The translations under genes were made by a program, and so were the position numbers. From Asaia bogorensis NBRC 16594 (GTDB taxonomy: Bacteria > Pseudomonadota > Alphaproteobacteria > Acetobacterales > Acetobacteraceae), in the NCBI RefSeq assembly GCF_001547995.1, contig NZ_AP014690.1, positions 2,353,001 through 2,417,000 of the forward strand: 64,000 bases of DNA, in the 5' to 3' direction. Under the pieces are notes generated by a model, which saw only the letters and a list, made by a program, of their open reading frames with translations, did no database searches and was not told the DNA's origin. Of the stretch, positions 9,376 to 17,850 are shown piece by piece. Numbering within the stretch: position 1 is the stretch's first letter; each line of letters starts with the position of its first letter.

Positions 9376-11238
9376 ATGGATGCCGTGACCTCGACCGTAA
9401 CGGAGACCCTTCCGTTGCGTGCCGCCCTCGTCGGTAATCCCAATTGCGGCAAGACCTCGCTGTTCAACCAGCTGACCGGCAGCAAACAGAAGGTCGCGAA
9501 TTACGCAGGGGTCACGGTCGAGCGCAAGGAAGGGTATTTCACGACGCCCAATGGCCGGTCAGTACGCCTGCTCGATCTGCCGGGCGCCTACAGCCTGAGC
9601 GCCACCAGCCCGGATGAGGATGTCACGCGCGATGTCTGCATGGGTCGCCACCCTTCCGAAAAACAGCCTGACCTGATCATCTGCGTCGTCTCAGCCAGCA
9701 ATCTGCGGCTGCATCTGCGCTTTCTGCTCGAACTCATGCAGCTGGGCCGCCCCATGCTGGTCGTGCTCAACATGATGGATGAGGCCGAGCGTCTCGGGCT
9801 CAAAATCGACGTGCCGGGCCTCGCCGCAGCGCTCGATCTGCCCATCATCCCGACCATCAGCCTGCGCAAGAGCGGTGTGAGCCATCTTCTTGCGGCACTG
9901 GATCAGACCGAGACCCTGACCCCGCCCCCACCCGGCAAAGAGGTCGACCTGCATGCCCGGGCGGGCGAGCTTATCGCCCGCTACACCAATGAAGGGAGTT
10001 TGCGTGGCGACCGGCTGGCTGACAGGCTCGACCGCTGGTTCCTGCACCCCGTCTGGGGGCCGATCATTCTGCTGGTCGTGCTGTTTTTCATGTTTCAGAC
10101 GGTCTTTGCCTGGGCACAGCCGCTCATGGATGCACTGGAAGCCGGCATCGCCTCTCTGGGGCAGATGGTGGTCTCACCCCTGCCACCCGGGCTTTTGCGC
10201 AGCCTTCTGGCGGATGGCATTTTCGCCGGAGCAGGAACCGTCATCGTTTTTCTCCCTCAGATCCTGATCCTGTTCCTCTGGATCCTGACCCTGGAGGAGA
10301 CAGGCTATCTGCCAAGAGCCGCTTTCCTGCTCGACCGCGTAATGGCTCTGGCCGGGTTGAGTGGACGCTCTTTCATTCCGCTGCTTTCCAGCTTCGCCTG
10401 TGCCATTCCGGGCATCATGGCGGCGCGTACGATACAGAACCCGCGCGACCGTCTGGTGACAATCCTGATCGCACCTCTCATGACCTGTTCAGCGCGCCTG
10501 CCGGTCTACACACTTCTGATCGGCGCTTTCGTGCCGCATCGAACGGTTCTTGGCTTTCTCGGGCTTCAGGGCCTCGTGCTGTTTGCGCTCTACCTTGTGG
10601 CCATTCTCAGCGGCATTGTTGCCGCGCGTCTCATGACACGCGGTGTGGCGTCCGATGAGCATCCGTTGATGCTCGAGCTGCCCCCCTATCGCTCGCCCAA
10701 TCTGAAAAGCGTGGCCCTGGGCCTGTGGCAGCGCGCGGTCATGTTCCTCTCCCGCGTGGGCACGATCATTGTCTCCCTGAACGTGCTTCTCTGGGCGCTC
10801 TCAAGTTTCCCAGCCCCGCCCGCCAATGCCACAGGGGCCGCAATCGATTACAGCCTCGCTGGCCATATCGGGCACTGGATGCTGCCGATTTTCGCCCCGC
10901 TCGGTTTCAACTGGCAGATCTGCGTCTCGCTCATACCCGGCCTTGCTGCGCGCGAGGTCGCGGTGAGTGCGCTGGCCACCGTCTATGCGCTGGGTGCCAA
11001 TGAAGACAGTGCAGCAAGTGCCCTGCTGCCATTGCTCAGCGCTCATTGGAGCATGGCCACGGCATTTTCGCTGCTGGCATGGTATGTCTATGCCCCGCAA
11101 TGCATCTCCACCCTAGCTGTCATGCGGCGTGAGACGCGTTCATGGAAAGTCGTCGCCGGTGCTGCGGCCTATCTTTTCGGCCTTGCTTATCTCGCGTCAT
11201 TTCTTACCTATCATGTGACTGTCGCCCTTAGCGGATAA
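9376..11238 (+). CDS. feoB: Ferrous iron transporter FeoB
   Basis: The 620-residue inner-membrane Fe2+ transporter has an N-terminal G domain with G1 GNPNCGKTS (residues 20-28), G3 DLPGAYS and G4 NMMDEAE. Membrane segments follow from about residue 225, containing the two Gate regions with conserved cysteines (SSFACAIPGI and APLMTCSARLPVY). It is somewhat shorter than E. coli FeoB, as is common in alphaproteobacteria. The start at ATG 9376 follows feoA by six bases and is followed after five bases by a Cys-rich companion peptide. Confidence 0.95.
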   Translation: MDAVTSTVTETLPLRAALVGNPNCGKTSLFNQLTGSKQKVANYAGVTVERKEGYFTTPNGRSVRLLDLPGAYSLSATSPDEDVTRDVCMGRHPSEKQPDLIICVVSASNLRLHLRFLLELMQLGRPMLVVLNMMDEAERLGLKIDVPGLAAALDLPIIPTISLRKSGVSHLLAALDQTETLTPPPPGKEVDLHARAGELIARYTNEGSLRGDRLADRLDRWFLHPVWGPIILLVVLFFMFQTVFAWAQPLMDALEAGIASLGQMVVSPLPPGLLRSLLADGIFAGAGTVIVFLPQILILFLWILTLEETGYLPRAAFLLDRVMALAGLSGRSFIPLLSSFACAIPGIMAARTIQNPRDRLVTILIAPLMTCSARLPVYTLLIGAFVPHRTVLGFLGLQGLVLFALYLVAILSGIVAARLMTRGVASDEHPLMLELPPYRSPNLKSVALGLWQRAVMFLSRVGTIIVSLNVLLWALSSFPAPPANATGAAIDYSLAGHIGHWMLPIFAPLGFNWQICVSLIPGLAAREVAVSALATVYALGANEDSAASALLPLLSAHWSMATAFSLLAWYVYAPQCISTLAVMRRETRSWKVVAGAAAYLFGLAYLASFLTYHVTVALSG

Positions 11239-11243
11239 GGCCC

Positions 11244-11441
11244 ATGATCCAGCCTCTCATCGTCATCGCCGTTATCGTGGTCGCCGTGGTGTTCTGGCTG
11301 AACCGGCTGTTTCCTGCCCATGCGCGCCGCATCAAAACCGCGCTTGGCCTGCATGTCTCTCACGCGGCGGGTGCCCCGACGCCTAAGGAAGGCAAGTCCT
11401 GCGGGGGATGCTCCGGCTGCAAGGGCGGTGGCTGTCACTAG
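11244..11441 (+). CDS. FeoB-associated Cys-rich membrane protein
   Basis: This 65-residue peptide has one N-terminal membrane segment (PLIVIAVIVVAVVFWL) and a C-terminal cysteine cluster of the form CGGCSGCKGGGC. This is the pattern of the small FeoB-associated Cys-rich proteins that occupy the feoC position. It starts five bases after feoB and ends the operon. A role in iron hand-over or redox protection of FeoB is likely but unproved. Confidence 0.85.
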   Translation: MIQPLIVIAVIVVAVVFWLNRLFPAHARRIKTALGLHVSHAAGAPTPKEGKSCGGCSGCKGGGCH

Positions 11442-11545
11442 AAGCGGCTGAGGGCGCAACGCGCTCCCCCTGACAAGCTTCAATCGAATACGGCAGACAA
11501 GGGACAGGTAAGTATCCCTCGCCCGCCCCCCTCAACTGCGAAGAA

Positions 11546-12214
11546 TCAGCCTGCGCGATCGATGAAGTCGCACACCTCATGAAGATCATTCATGATCGCA
11601 TGGGCCTTCTCCGTGATCTCCTCATTCGGGACCATCAGGTCAGGCACCACAATGACCCTAACCCCGGCGGCATGGGCCGCGCGGGCGCCATTGTGGGAAT
11701 CCTCGAGCGCCAGACAATAGGCGGGCTCGACCCCGATCGCCTCAGCAGCGCGCAGATAGGGCTCCGGGTCCGGCTTGCCGCGGGTCACATCGTCCCGCGT
11801 GATGATGGCATCGAACCGGTCATAGATCCCCACATGACGCAGATGCGCCTCGGTACGCTCACGCCCTGAGGATGTGGCAATGGCACGAGGCAGCTGGCGG
11901 GCATCGAGCATTTCCAGCAACGGAAGCACGCCTTTTTTCAGCACGAGCTTCCCCGCCTGAACCAGTTCATGCAGACGGATATTCTGCCTCCTGAACAATG
12001 CAGCCAGATCGATATCGGGGCCAAAGCTGTCAATCACCAGCTGGGCACAGGCATCACCGGGCAGGCCGATCATCTGGCGCGCAAATTCATGATCCATGTC
12101 ATAGCCCAGATCACGCGCGCCGAGAGTAAAGGCATCGAGAGACAGGGTTTCGCTATCGAGCAAAAGCCCGTCCATATCGAATAACACGCCGCGTATGGGG
12201 CCAGGGCCGGTCAT
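11546..12214 (-). CDS. HAD-superfamily phosphatase, subfamily IA
   Basis: The 222-residue protein has the HAD motifs in order: motif I DMDGLLLDS with the nucleophilic aspartate, motif II IATSSGRE, the lysine of motif III in RGKPDPEPYL, and motif IV LEDSHNGARAA. The helical cap between motifs I and II places it with beta-phosphoglucomutase-like or phosphoglycolate-phosphatase-like enzymes. The physiological substrate cannot be told from sequence. It stands alone between the feo operon and xdhC. Confidence 0.85.
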   Translation of the reverse strand: MTGPGPIRGVLFDMDGLLLDSETLSLDAFTLGARDLGYDMDHEFARQMIGLPGDACAQLVIDSFGPDIDLAALFRRQNIRLHELVQAGKLVLKKGVLPLLEMLDARQLPRAIATSSGRERTEAHLRHVGIYDRFDAIITRDDVTRGKPDPEPYLRAAEAIGVEPAYCLALEDSHNGARAAHAAGVRVIVVPDLMVPNEEITEKAHAIMNDLHEVCDFIDRAG

Positions 12215-12344
12215 GAATGTCTCCTTGGATACAAGTTACTGATGCGTGTTCAACGGGCCAGGCCGCGCAGATGTTGCCAGATGGCTGATCACAGCGCGTC
12301 GGGCCAGTGGGCTGGCAATGGTCGGCCTCCCGCCATTCCGTTGC

Positions 12345-13184
12345 TTATGTTGAACCACACCCATTGCTCGCCTGGCCGCCATGAACGAGTTTAACGATCA
12401 ACTCCGCCGCAACGAGGGCAGCGATGACCGAAGGACGCTTGTCACGGATCCTGTATGGGCCGTCATGATGCCCGATAGGGCAGACCAGCGCATCAATCCT
12501 GTGCTGTGCCATCCCCAGCGCACGAAATCCGGCCTCGAACCGCCGTCGCTTGGTGCGCGAGCCAATCAGGCCGACATAGGCCAGATCGCCACGATCGAGG
12601 GCAGCAGCCGTGATAAGTGCATCCAACGTATGGCTGGGTGTCATGATCACCACACCATCACCGGGGCGCAGCAAGGCGAGTTCGGCCTCCCAATCCTGCG
12701 TCACGCTCATTGTCACACCCTCGGGCACGAGCCCGAATTCATCGGCTCGTGAATCAATCCAGCGCAAGGCCAGAGGCAGGGGGGAAAGCGCTTGGGCCAG
12801 GGCGCGGCCAACATGCCCTGCACCAAACACGCTTACCACAGGCCATGAAGCCTGTTCCGCCTCGAGGCAGGACAATTCATGATCGAGATCGAAAACCGGT
12901 TCGTAGCGTATCGTCACGGCCCCGCCACAGCATTGATCGGCCTCGGGTCCGAGACGATAGCGATACTCCTGCGCAAGGGCGGCACCGCTTAGAATCCGGC
13001 GTGCCTGGGCAAGGCATTCCCATTCCAGCGTTCCACCACCGATCGTGCCCGTCTGGGCGTTGTGAGACACCAGCATGAACGCCCCGGCCTCACGCGGGGT
13101 CGAGCCCGCAGCGTCGGCCACGAGGATCCGGAGCACGGCAACCGCCTCGCGTTGCCAGCGCCGGATCAGGTCAAGGTCGATCAG
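12345..13184 (-). CDS. xdhC: Xanthine dehydrogenase accessory protein XdhC
   Basis: XdhC binds sulfurated molybdenum cofactor and loads it into xanthine dehydrogenase. The protein shows the N-terminal GSTPREAGAFMLV block, the IGGGTLEWE motif, QCCGGAV and a Rossmann segment (VSVFGAGHVGRALAQAL). The start is unusual. There is no ATG or GTG at the expected place; a CTG at 13184 overlaps the xdhB stop as CTGA and has GGGAGAGAG just upstream. It gives an N-terminus of family length and a protein of 279 residues. The alternatives are TTG 13319, which adds 45 unlikely residues, and GTG 13136, which shortens it. It is the last gene of the xdhABC operon. Confidence 0.88.
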   Translation of the reverse strand: MIDLDLIRRWQREAVAVLRILVADAAGSTPREAGAFMLVSHNAQTGTIGGGTLEWECLAQARRILSGAALAQEYRYRLGPEADQCCGGAVTIRYEPVFDLDHELSCLEAEQASWPVVSVFGAGHVGRALAQALSPLPLALRWIDSRADEFGLVPEGVTMSVTQDWEAELALLRPGDGVVIMTPSHTLDALITAAALDRGDLAYVGLIGSRTKRRRFEAGFRALGMAQHRIDALVCPIGHHDGPYRIRDKRPSVIAALVAAELIVKLVHGGQASNGCGST

Positions 13185-15604
13185 ACGCTCTCTCCCGTCG
13201 GAGCGCCCACGGCAGCAGATGACGGCCGGGTATCGGACGATTGGGCGACAGATGACTTCATGGCCATGATGGTGCGCAACAGCCGCTCGGGTGTCGCGGG
13301 TGCATCCAGCCCCGGACAACGCCGGTAGTCGCCCAGGCTGGCAATCGCATCGGACAGCGCATGCAAAACTGCAACGCCATGGACCAGAGGAGGCTCGCCC
13401 ACGGCCTTCGAGCGGTAGATCGTTTCCTCACGGTTGGGGGCATCTTCCAACAGCATCACGTTGAAGATATGCGGTCGGTCCGAGCAGGCTGGAATTTTAT
13501 AGGTGCTTGGCGCATGGGTGCGCAGGCGGCCCTTCTCGTCCCAGACGAGTTCTTCCGTGGTGAGCCATCCCGCGCCCTGAACGAAAGCCCCCTCGATCTG
13601 GCCGATATCAATGGCCGGATTGAGGGATTGCCCCGCGTCATGAAGAATATCCACACGGTCTATCGTGTTCTCACCTGTCAGCAGGTCGAGCGTGACTTCA
13701 GCGCAGGCCGCACCATAGGCAAAATAGTAGAATGGGCGCCCACGCCCCGTTGCGGCATCCCAGGAGATTTTGGGCGTCTTGTAAAACCCGCTGGCTGACA
13801 GCGAGATACGGGCAAAATAGACCTGCCACACCAGATCACGAAAGCTGACACACTCGTCCCCGCTGCAGACACCCTCGGGCGTGAAAGAAATTGTCTCGGG
13901 CGCAACCTGCCATTTGTCAGCAGCAAAAGCGATCATGCGCCCCTTGATCTGGCTCACGGCATCGAGCACCGCCATACCGTTCAGATCTGCGCCAGATGAT
14001 GCCGCCGTGGCTGAGGTATTGGGCACCTTGCCGGTCGTCGTGGCGGTAATGCGCACTGAGTCAGCAGGCAGGGCAAATTCCTGCATGACGATCTGCACCA
14101 TCTTGGTGTGCAGACCCTGCCCCATTTCCGTCCCACCGTGATTCACCTGCACCGACCCGTCGGTATAGACATGAACCAGAGCACCCGCCTGATTGTAATG
14201 CGTTGCCGTAAACGAGATGCCGAACTTCACTGGCACCAGGGCGATCCCCTTGCGCAGCATGCGGCTGGTTGCATTGAACGCTCTGAGGGCTACCTTGCGA
14301 TGACGATAATCGCAGCGCTCTGCCAGCTGCGTCATGACAAGATCGCTGATCGAGTCCTCGACGACCATGTGATAGGGCGTCAGATTGCGCTCACCAGTGC
14401 CATAGACATTGCGCAGACGGATATCGAGCGGGTCCTGCCCGGTGGCAAACGCAATTTCCTCAATCACACGCTCGGCAGCAACGATGCCCTGCGGGCCGCC
14501 AAACCCGCGAAAAGCCGTATTGGACTGCGTGTTGGTCTTGAGCGCCTGTGAGCGGAAACGCACATCGGGGTAATAATAGGCGTTATCAGCGTGAAACAGG
14601 GCGCGGTCCGTCACCGGCCCTGAGAGATCAGCTGACCAGCCACAACGGGCCGCCAGTTCCATATCCACGGCAAGAATATCACCCTGGCTGGTAAAGCCGA
14701 CATCGTATCGCACCTGAAAATCGTGACGCTTGCCCGTGATCATCATGTCATCATCACGATCAAGGCGCATCTTGGCCGCCTGGCCGGTCAGCTCTGCCGC
14801 AAGCGCAGCCAGGCAGGCGCATCCATTGGCCTGAGACTCCTTACCACCAAACCCGCCCCCCATCCGGCGGATTTCAGTCGTGACCAGATGGTGAGGGCGG
14901 CCCAGAACACTTGCCACGAGATGCTGTGTTTCAGAGGGATGCTGGGTGGAGGACCAGACCCGCATCTCGCCGGCCTCACCCGGCTGGGCCAGAGCCACCT
15001 GCCCCTCCAGATAGAAATGCTCCTGCCCGCCAATCGTTACGCAGCCACTCAGCCTGCGCGGTGCGCTTTCCAGAGCGGGACCAACGGCACCGCGCTCCAT
15101 CGTCAGCGGGCGCCAGACCAGAGGGCTTCCATTGGCCCGCGCAGCGTCGATATCGAGCAGTGCTGGCAGTTCATCATAGTCGATACGCGCCAGACGCACG
15201 GCACGGCGCGCAATGGCACGATCGGTCGCCACCACGGCAAAGATGGGCTGACCAACATGCTGGACCAGATCCACCGCCAGCAAGGGCTCGTCATTGGCGT
15301 GAACCGGGCTGGTCTGATTGTCTCCCGGAATGTCTGCCGCCGTTATGACGCGCACCACACCCGGATAATCCCGCACCGCTGACAGATCGACCGACACAAG
15401 ACGGGCATGGGCTTTTTCGCTTAGCCCCGCCACGACATGCAGCAGCCCCTTGGGCTCGGAGAGGTCGTCGATATACTGTGCCTGCCCGGTCACATGCAGA
15501 ATGGCGCTTTCGTGCTTCATCGAACCCGGGCCTGCGCCCTCGGCGGCAGAATGTCTGCCTGACCCGGCGATTGGCGTGTCCATGAGACCCTGAACATCAG
15601 ACAT
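13181..15604 (-). CDS. xdhB: Xanthine dehydrogenase, molybdopterin-binding subunit
   Basis: The 807-residue large subunit holds the molybdenum cofactor and oxidises hypoxanthine and xanthine. Recognisable segments are the MGGGFGGKE and AFRGFGGPQG molybdopterin loops, the C-terminal GAFVQGAGW block, and SKAVGEPPLVHG with the catalytic glutamate near the end. The start is ATG 15604, which overlaps the xdhA stop by eight bases (ATGTCTGA). It is translated with xdhA and followed by xdhC with a four-base overlap. Confidence 0.95.
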   Translation of the reverse strand: MSDVQGLMDTPIAGSGRHSAAEGAGPGSMKHESAILHVTGQAQYIDDLSEPKGLLHVVAGLSEKAHARLVSVDLSAVRDYPGVVRVITAADIPGDNQTSPVHANDEPLLAVDLVQHVGQPIFAVVATDRAIARRAVRLARIDYDELPALLDIDAARANGSPLVWRPLTMERGAVGPALESAPRRLSGCVTIGGQEHFYLEGQVALAQPGEAGEMRVWSSTQHPSETQHLVASVLGRPHHLVTTEIRRMGGGFGGKESQANGCACLAALAAELTGQAAKMRLDRDDDMMITGKRHDFQVRYDVGFTSQGDILAVDMELAARCGWSADLSGPVTDRALFHADNAYYYPDVRFRSQALKTNTQSNTAFRGFGGPQGIVAAERVIEEIAFATGQDPLDIRLRNVYGTGERNLTPYHMVVEDSISDLVMTQLAERCDYRHRKVALRAFNATSRMLRKGIALVPVKFGISFTATHYNQAGALVHVYTDGSVQVNHGGTEMGQGLHTKMVQIVMQEFALPADSVRITATTTGKVPNTSATAASSGADLNGMAVLDAVSQIKGRMIAFAADKWQVAPETISFTPEGVCSGDECVSFRDLVWQVYFARISLSASGFYKTPKISWDAATGRGRPFYYFAYGAACAEVTLDLLTGENTIDRVDILHDAGQSLNPAIDIGQIEGAFVQGAGWLTTEELVWDEKGRLRTHAPSTYKIPACSDRPHIFNVMLLEDAPNREETIYRSKAVGEPPLVHGVAVLHALSDAIASLGDYRRCPGLDAPATPERLLRTIMAMKSSVAQSSDTRPSSAAVGAPTGESV

Positions 15605-17069
15605 GGGCCAGGCTCCCTGCCTTGGCGAGACGCATAGTCTCACCCCGGCTCTCTTCGAAAAACCGCGTCAGCAGATTGGCAGCGACCGTCTGGCGATACC
15701 AGGCACTGGCGCGCATATCGCTCAGCGGTTTGAAATCCAGCGACAGGGCCTCGCGGGCGGCTTCCAGAGCGTCCTCGTTCCACAGGGCACCCATCAGGGC
15801 CTTTTCGGCGTGATGGGCGCGGCATGGTGTAGCCGCCATGCCACCAAAAGCCAGTCGCACATCGATTACACGCCCCTTTGCGTCGCAGCGCAGCGCAAAC
15901 GCGCCCAGAACCGCAGAGATATCCTGATCGAAGCGTTTGGAGATCTTGTAGCTGCGATAGAAGGTTCCCGGCAGCGGTGCTGGTACGCTCACACCCTCGA
16001 CAAACTCGCCCGGTCGGCGGTCCTGCTTGCCATAGGCCAGAAAGAACGCCTCAAGCGGCATATCCCGTCTCTCAAGGCCGCAACGCAGATGCAGGATTGC
16101 CCCGGCGGCAATCAGCGCGGGTGGGCCATCGCCAATCGGTGAACCATTGGCAATATTGCCGCAAAGCGTCGCACTGTTCCGGATCGGTGTGGAGCCGATT
16201 CGACCAATCAGCACGCCGAAATCGGGGAGAATCCGCGCGAGCGCCTCGCGCGCCTCCTCGTAGGTGACGGCGGCGCCGACATAAAGGCCCTTGGCATAGG
16301 GGCCTTGGGCGCCCGTCTCCAGACGCAACAGATCCGCGCATTGCCCGATGAACGCGACGCGCGGCAGAGGGCGCATGGCTTTGGTCACCCAGAGCCCCAC
16401 ATCCGTCGCCCCGGCCACGATCACGGTATCCGGGAACGAGATCAGCCGTAGCGCCAGGGATTCCGCCGTAGCAGGCACAAAAAGACTGCTGCCCTCATGC
16501 TCGATCAGCACATCCTGACCGTCTGCCAACGCGTGGAGGCGCTCGGTCATCTCTGCCACCCTCTGCTCGAAGGCGGCAGGAGGAGCCAGAAGCGCCTGTT
16601 TCATTGCCTTGACGATGGGCGCGTAACCCGTGCAGCGACACAGATTGCCCGAAAGCGCTGCATCGATCGCGGCATCGTCATCCGATGCGCCTTCGGCCTG
16701 ACGATACGCCACCATCGACATCACAAAACCCGGTGTGCAGAAGCCGCACTGGGCGCCGTTGAGCGCTACCATGGCCTCCTGCACGGGGTGGAGTGCTCCC
16801 GGTGTCCCGATATCCTCGATTGTGAAAACAGCGGCACCGTCCAGCATGGGCAGCAGCTGGATGCAGGCATTGACGGCCTTCACCGCAAGCCTGCCCTGAC
16901 GCAGCCGCGCCACGATCACCATGCAGGCCCCGCAATCGCCCTCGTTGCATCCTTCCTTCGTGCCGGTACGCCCCTCATGGCGCAACCAGTCAAGCAAGGT
17001 TGTGTCGGGGGCAATATCACACAGGCTGACGAGCCGTTCCCCGAGATAGAAGCGTATCGTCTGACGCAT
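15597..17069 (-). CDS. xdhA: Xanthine dehydrogenase, iron-sulfur/FAD subunit
   Basis: The 490-residue small subunit carries electrons from the molybdenum site to NAD+. Cys 41, 46, 49 and 69 form the plant-ferredoxin-type 2Fe-2S site, and the second 2Fe-2S site is CGFC (108-111) with CRC (144-146). The FAD domain begins near residue 212 (VIVAGATDVGLW) and contains the GSTPIRNSATLCGNIANGSPIGD block. It heads xdhABC. A 190-base divergent promoter region separates it from the HU gene. Confidence 0.95.
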   Translation of the reverse strand: MRQTIRFYLGERLVSLCDIAPDTTLLDWLRHEGRTGTKEGCNEGDCGACMVIVARLRQGRLAVKAVNACIQLLPMLDGAAVFTIEDIGTPGALHPVQEAMVALNGAQCGFCTPGFVMSMVAYRQAEGASDDDAAIDAALSGNLCRCTGYAPIVKAMKQALLAPPAAFEQRVAEMTERLHALADGQDVLIEHEGSSLFVPATAESLALRLISFPDTVIVAGATDVGLWVTKAMRPLPRVAFIGQCADLLRLETGAQGPYAKGLYVGAAVTYEEAREALARILPDFGVLIGRIGSTPIRNSATLCGNIANGSPIGDGPPALIAAGAILHLRCGLERRDMPLEAFFLAYGKQDRRPGEFVEGVSVPAPLPGTFYRSYKISKRFDQDISAVLGAFALRCDAKGRVIDVRLAFGGMAATPCRAHHAEKALMGALWNEDALEAAREALSLDFKPLSDMRASAWYRQTVAANLLTRFFEESRGETMRLAKAGSLAHV

Positions 17070-17258
17070 GGATTACCCCCCTCTAAGGTGGAAACTGGTT
17101 GATTGAACGAGGGCGGCCCCTTCGCCATTTCCGGAAACTCTTGTATGATTGGAAGATTCGACGGCAGAGAACAATCAGGAATATTGCATTTCCTGCCTTG
17201 TTCTCTCATCGAACTGCGCCTAAGGCTCCACGGCCATTTCAAACGCAAGAGGATCACT

Positions 17259-17537
17259 ATGAAGTCCACTGATCTGATCGACCGCATCGCCGCTGCCACC
17301 GGTGGCACCAAGGCCGACGCCAAGACCGCCCTCGACACCGTCTGGGCCAGCATCATCGAAGCCGCCACCAAGGGCGACGAAGTGTCCATCCCGGGCTTCG
17401 GCAAGTTCCAGGTCCGTTCGACCGCAGCACGTCAGGGCCGTAACCCCAAGACCGGCGAGACGATCGAGATCGCAGCTTCCAAGAAGCTCAGCTACTCCCC
17501 CGCCAAGAACGTCAAGGACGCTCTGGCCGGCAAGTAA
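17259..17537 (+). CDS. hup: DNA-binding protein HU
   Basis: The 92-residue nucleoid protein has the full HU/IHF fold, including the GFGKFQVR turn, the DNA-arm RQGRNPKTGETIEI with the intercalating proline, and KLSYSPAKNVKDAL at the C-terminus. I chose ATG 17259 with AGAGGA seven bases upstream; the longer frame upstream has no HU similarity. Codon use is strongly biased to C-ending codons, as expected for a highly expressed protein. A long hairpin follows 10 bases after the stop. Confidence 0.95.
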   Translation: MKSTDLIDRIAAATGGTKADAKTALDTVWASIIEAATKGDEVSIPGFGKFQVRSTAARQGRNPKTGETIEIAASKKLSYSPAKNVKDALAGK

Positions 17538-17547
17538 GCCGCTCTAT

Positions 17548-17591
17548 CGTACCTGGCCGGGTAGCGTCTCGACGCCACCCGGCCCGGTACG
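17548..17591 (+). terminator. Long hairpin downstream of HU
   Basis: A nearly perfect 44-base hairpin begins 10 bases after the HU stop: CGTACC, GGCCGGGT and GCGTC on the left pair with GACGC, ACCCGGCC and GGTACG on the right around a two-base loop, with single mismatches between blocks. No U-run follows, so it could stop transcription in a factor-assisted way or stabilise the abundant hup mRNA 3' end. The rest of 17592-17850 holds no gene I can support. Confidence 0.55.
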
Positions 17592-17850
17592 CAGGTATCT
17601 CCTGCCTCTCCTGCCCCGTGCAGCAGGCAGGGTGCCTCCCGGCTTCTGTCCGGGCCCTGTTCCGGTTCAGTTCCAGCACAGCCTGCTGCCAACCGACTGA
17701 TCCCGCGCAGACATTCCTGATTTCAGGCAATTTCTGCGAAGACGTATCGGGTGGCTCCCTCAGCCTCGTGCCGCCGTCATGCCGATAAAAGCGATATCCT
17801 GCGTATTCGCGTGCTTGCAAAACCCAAAAGGTTTCGTCACGTTTCGCGGC

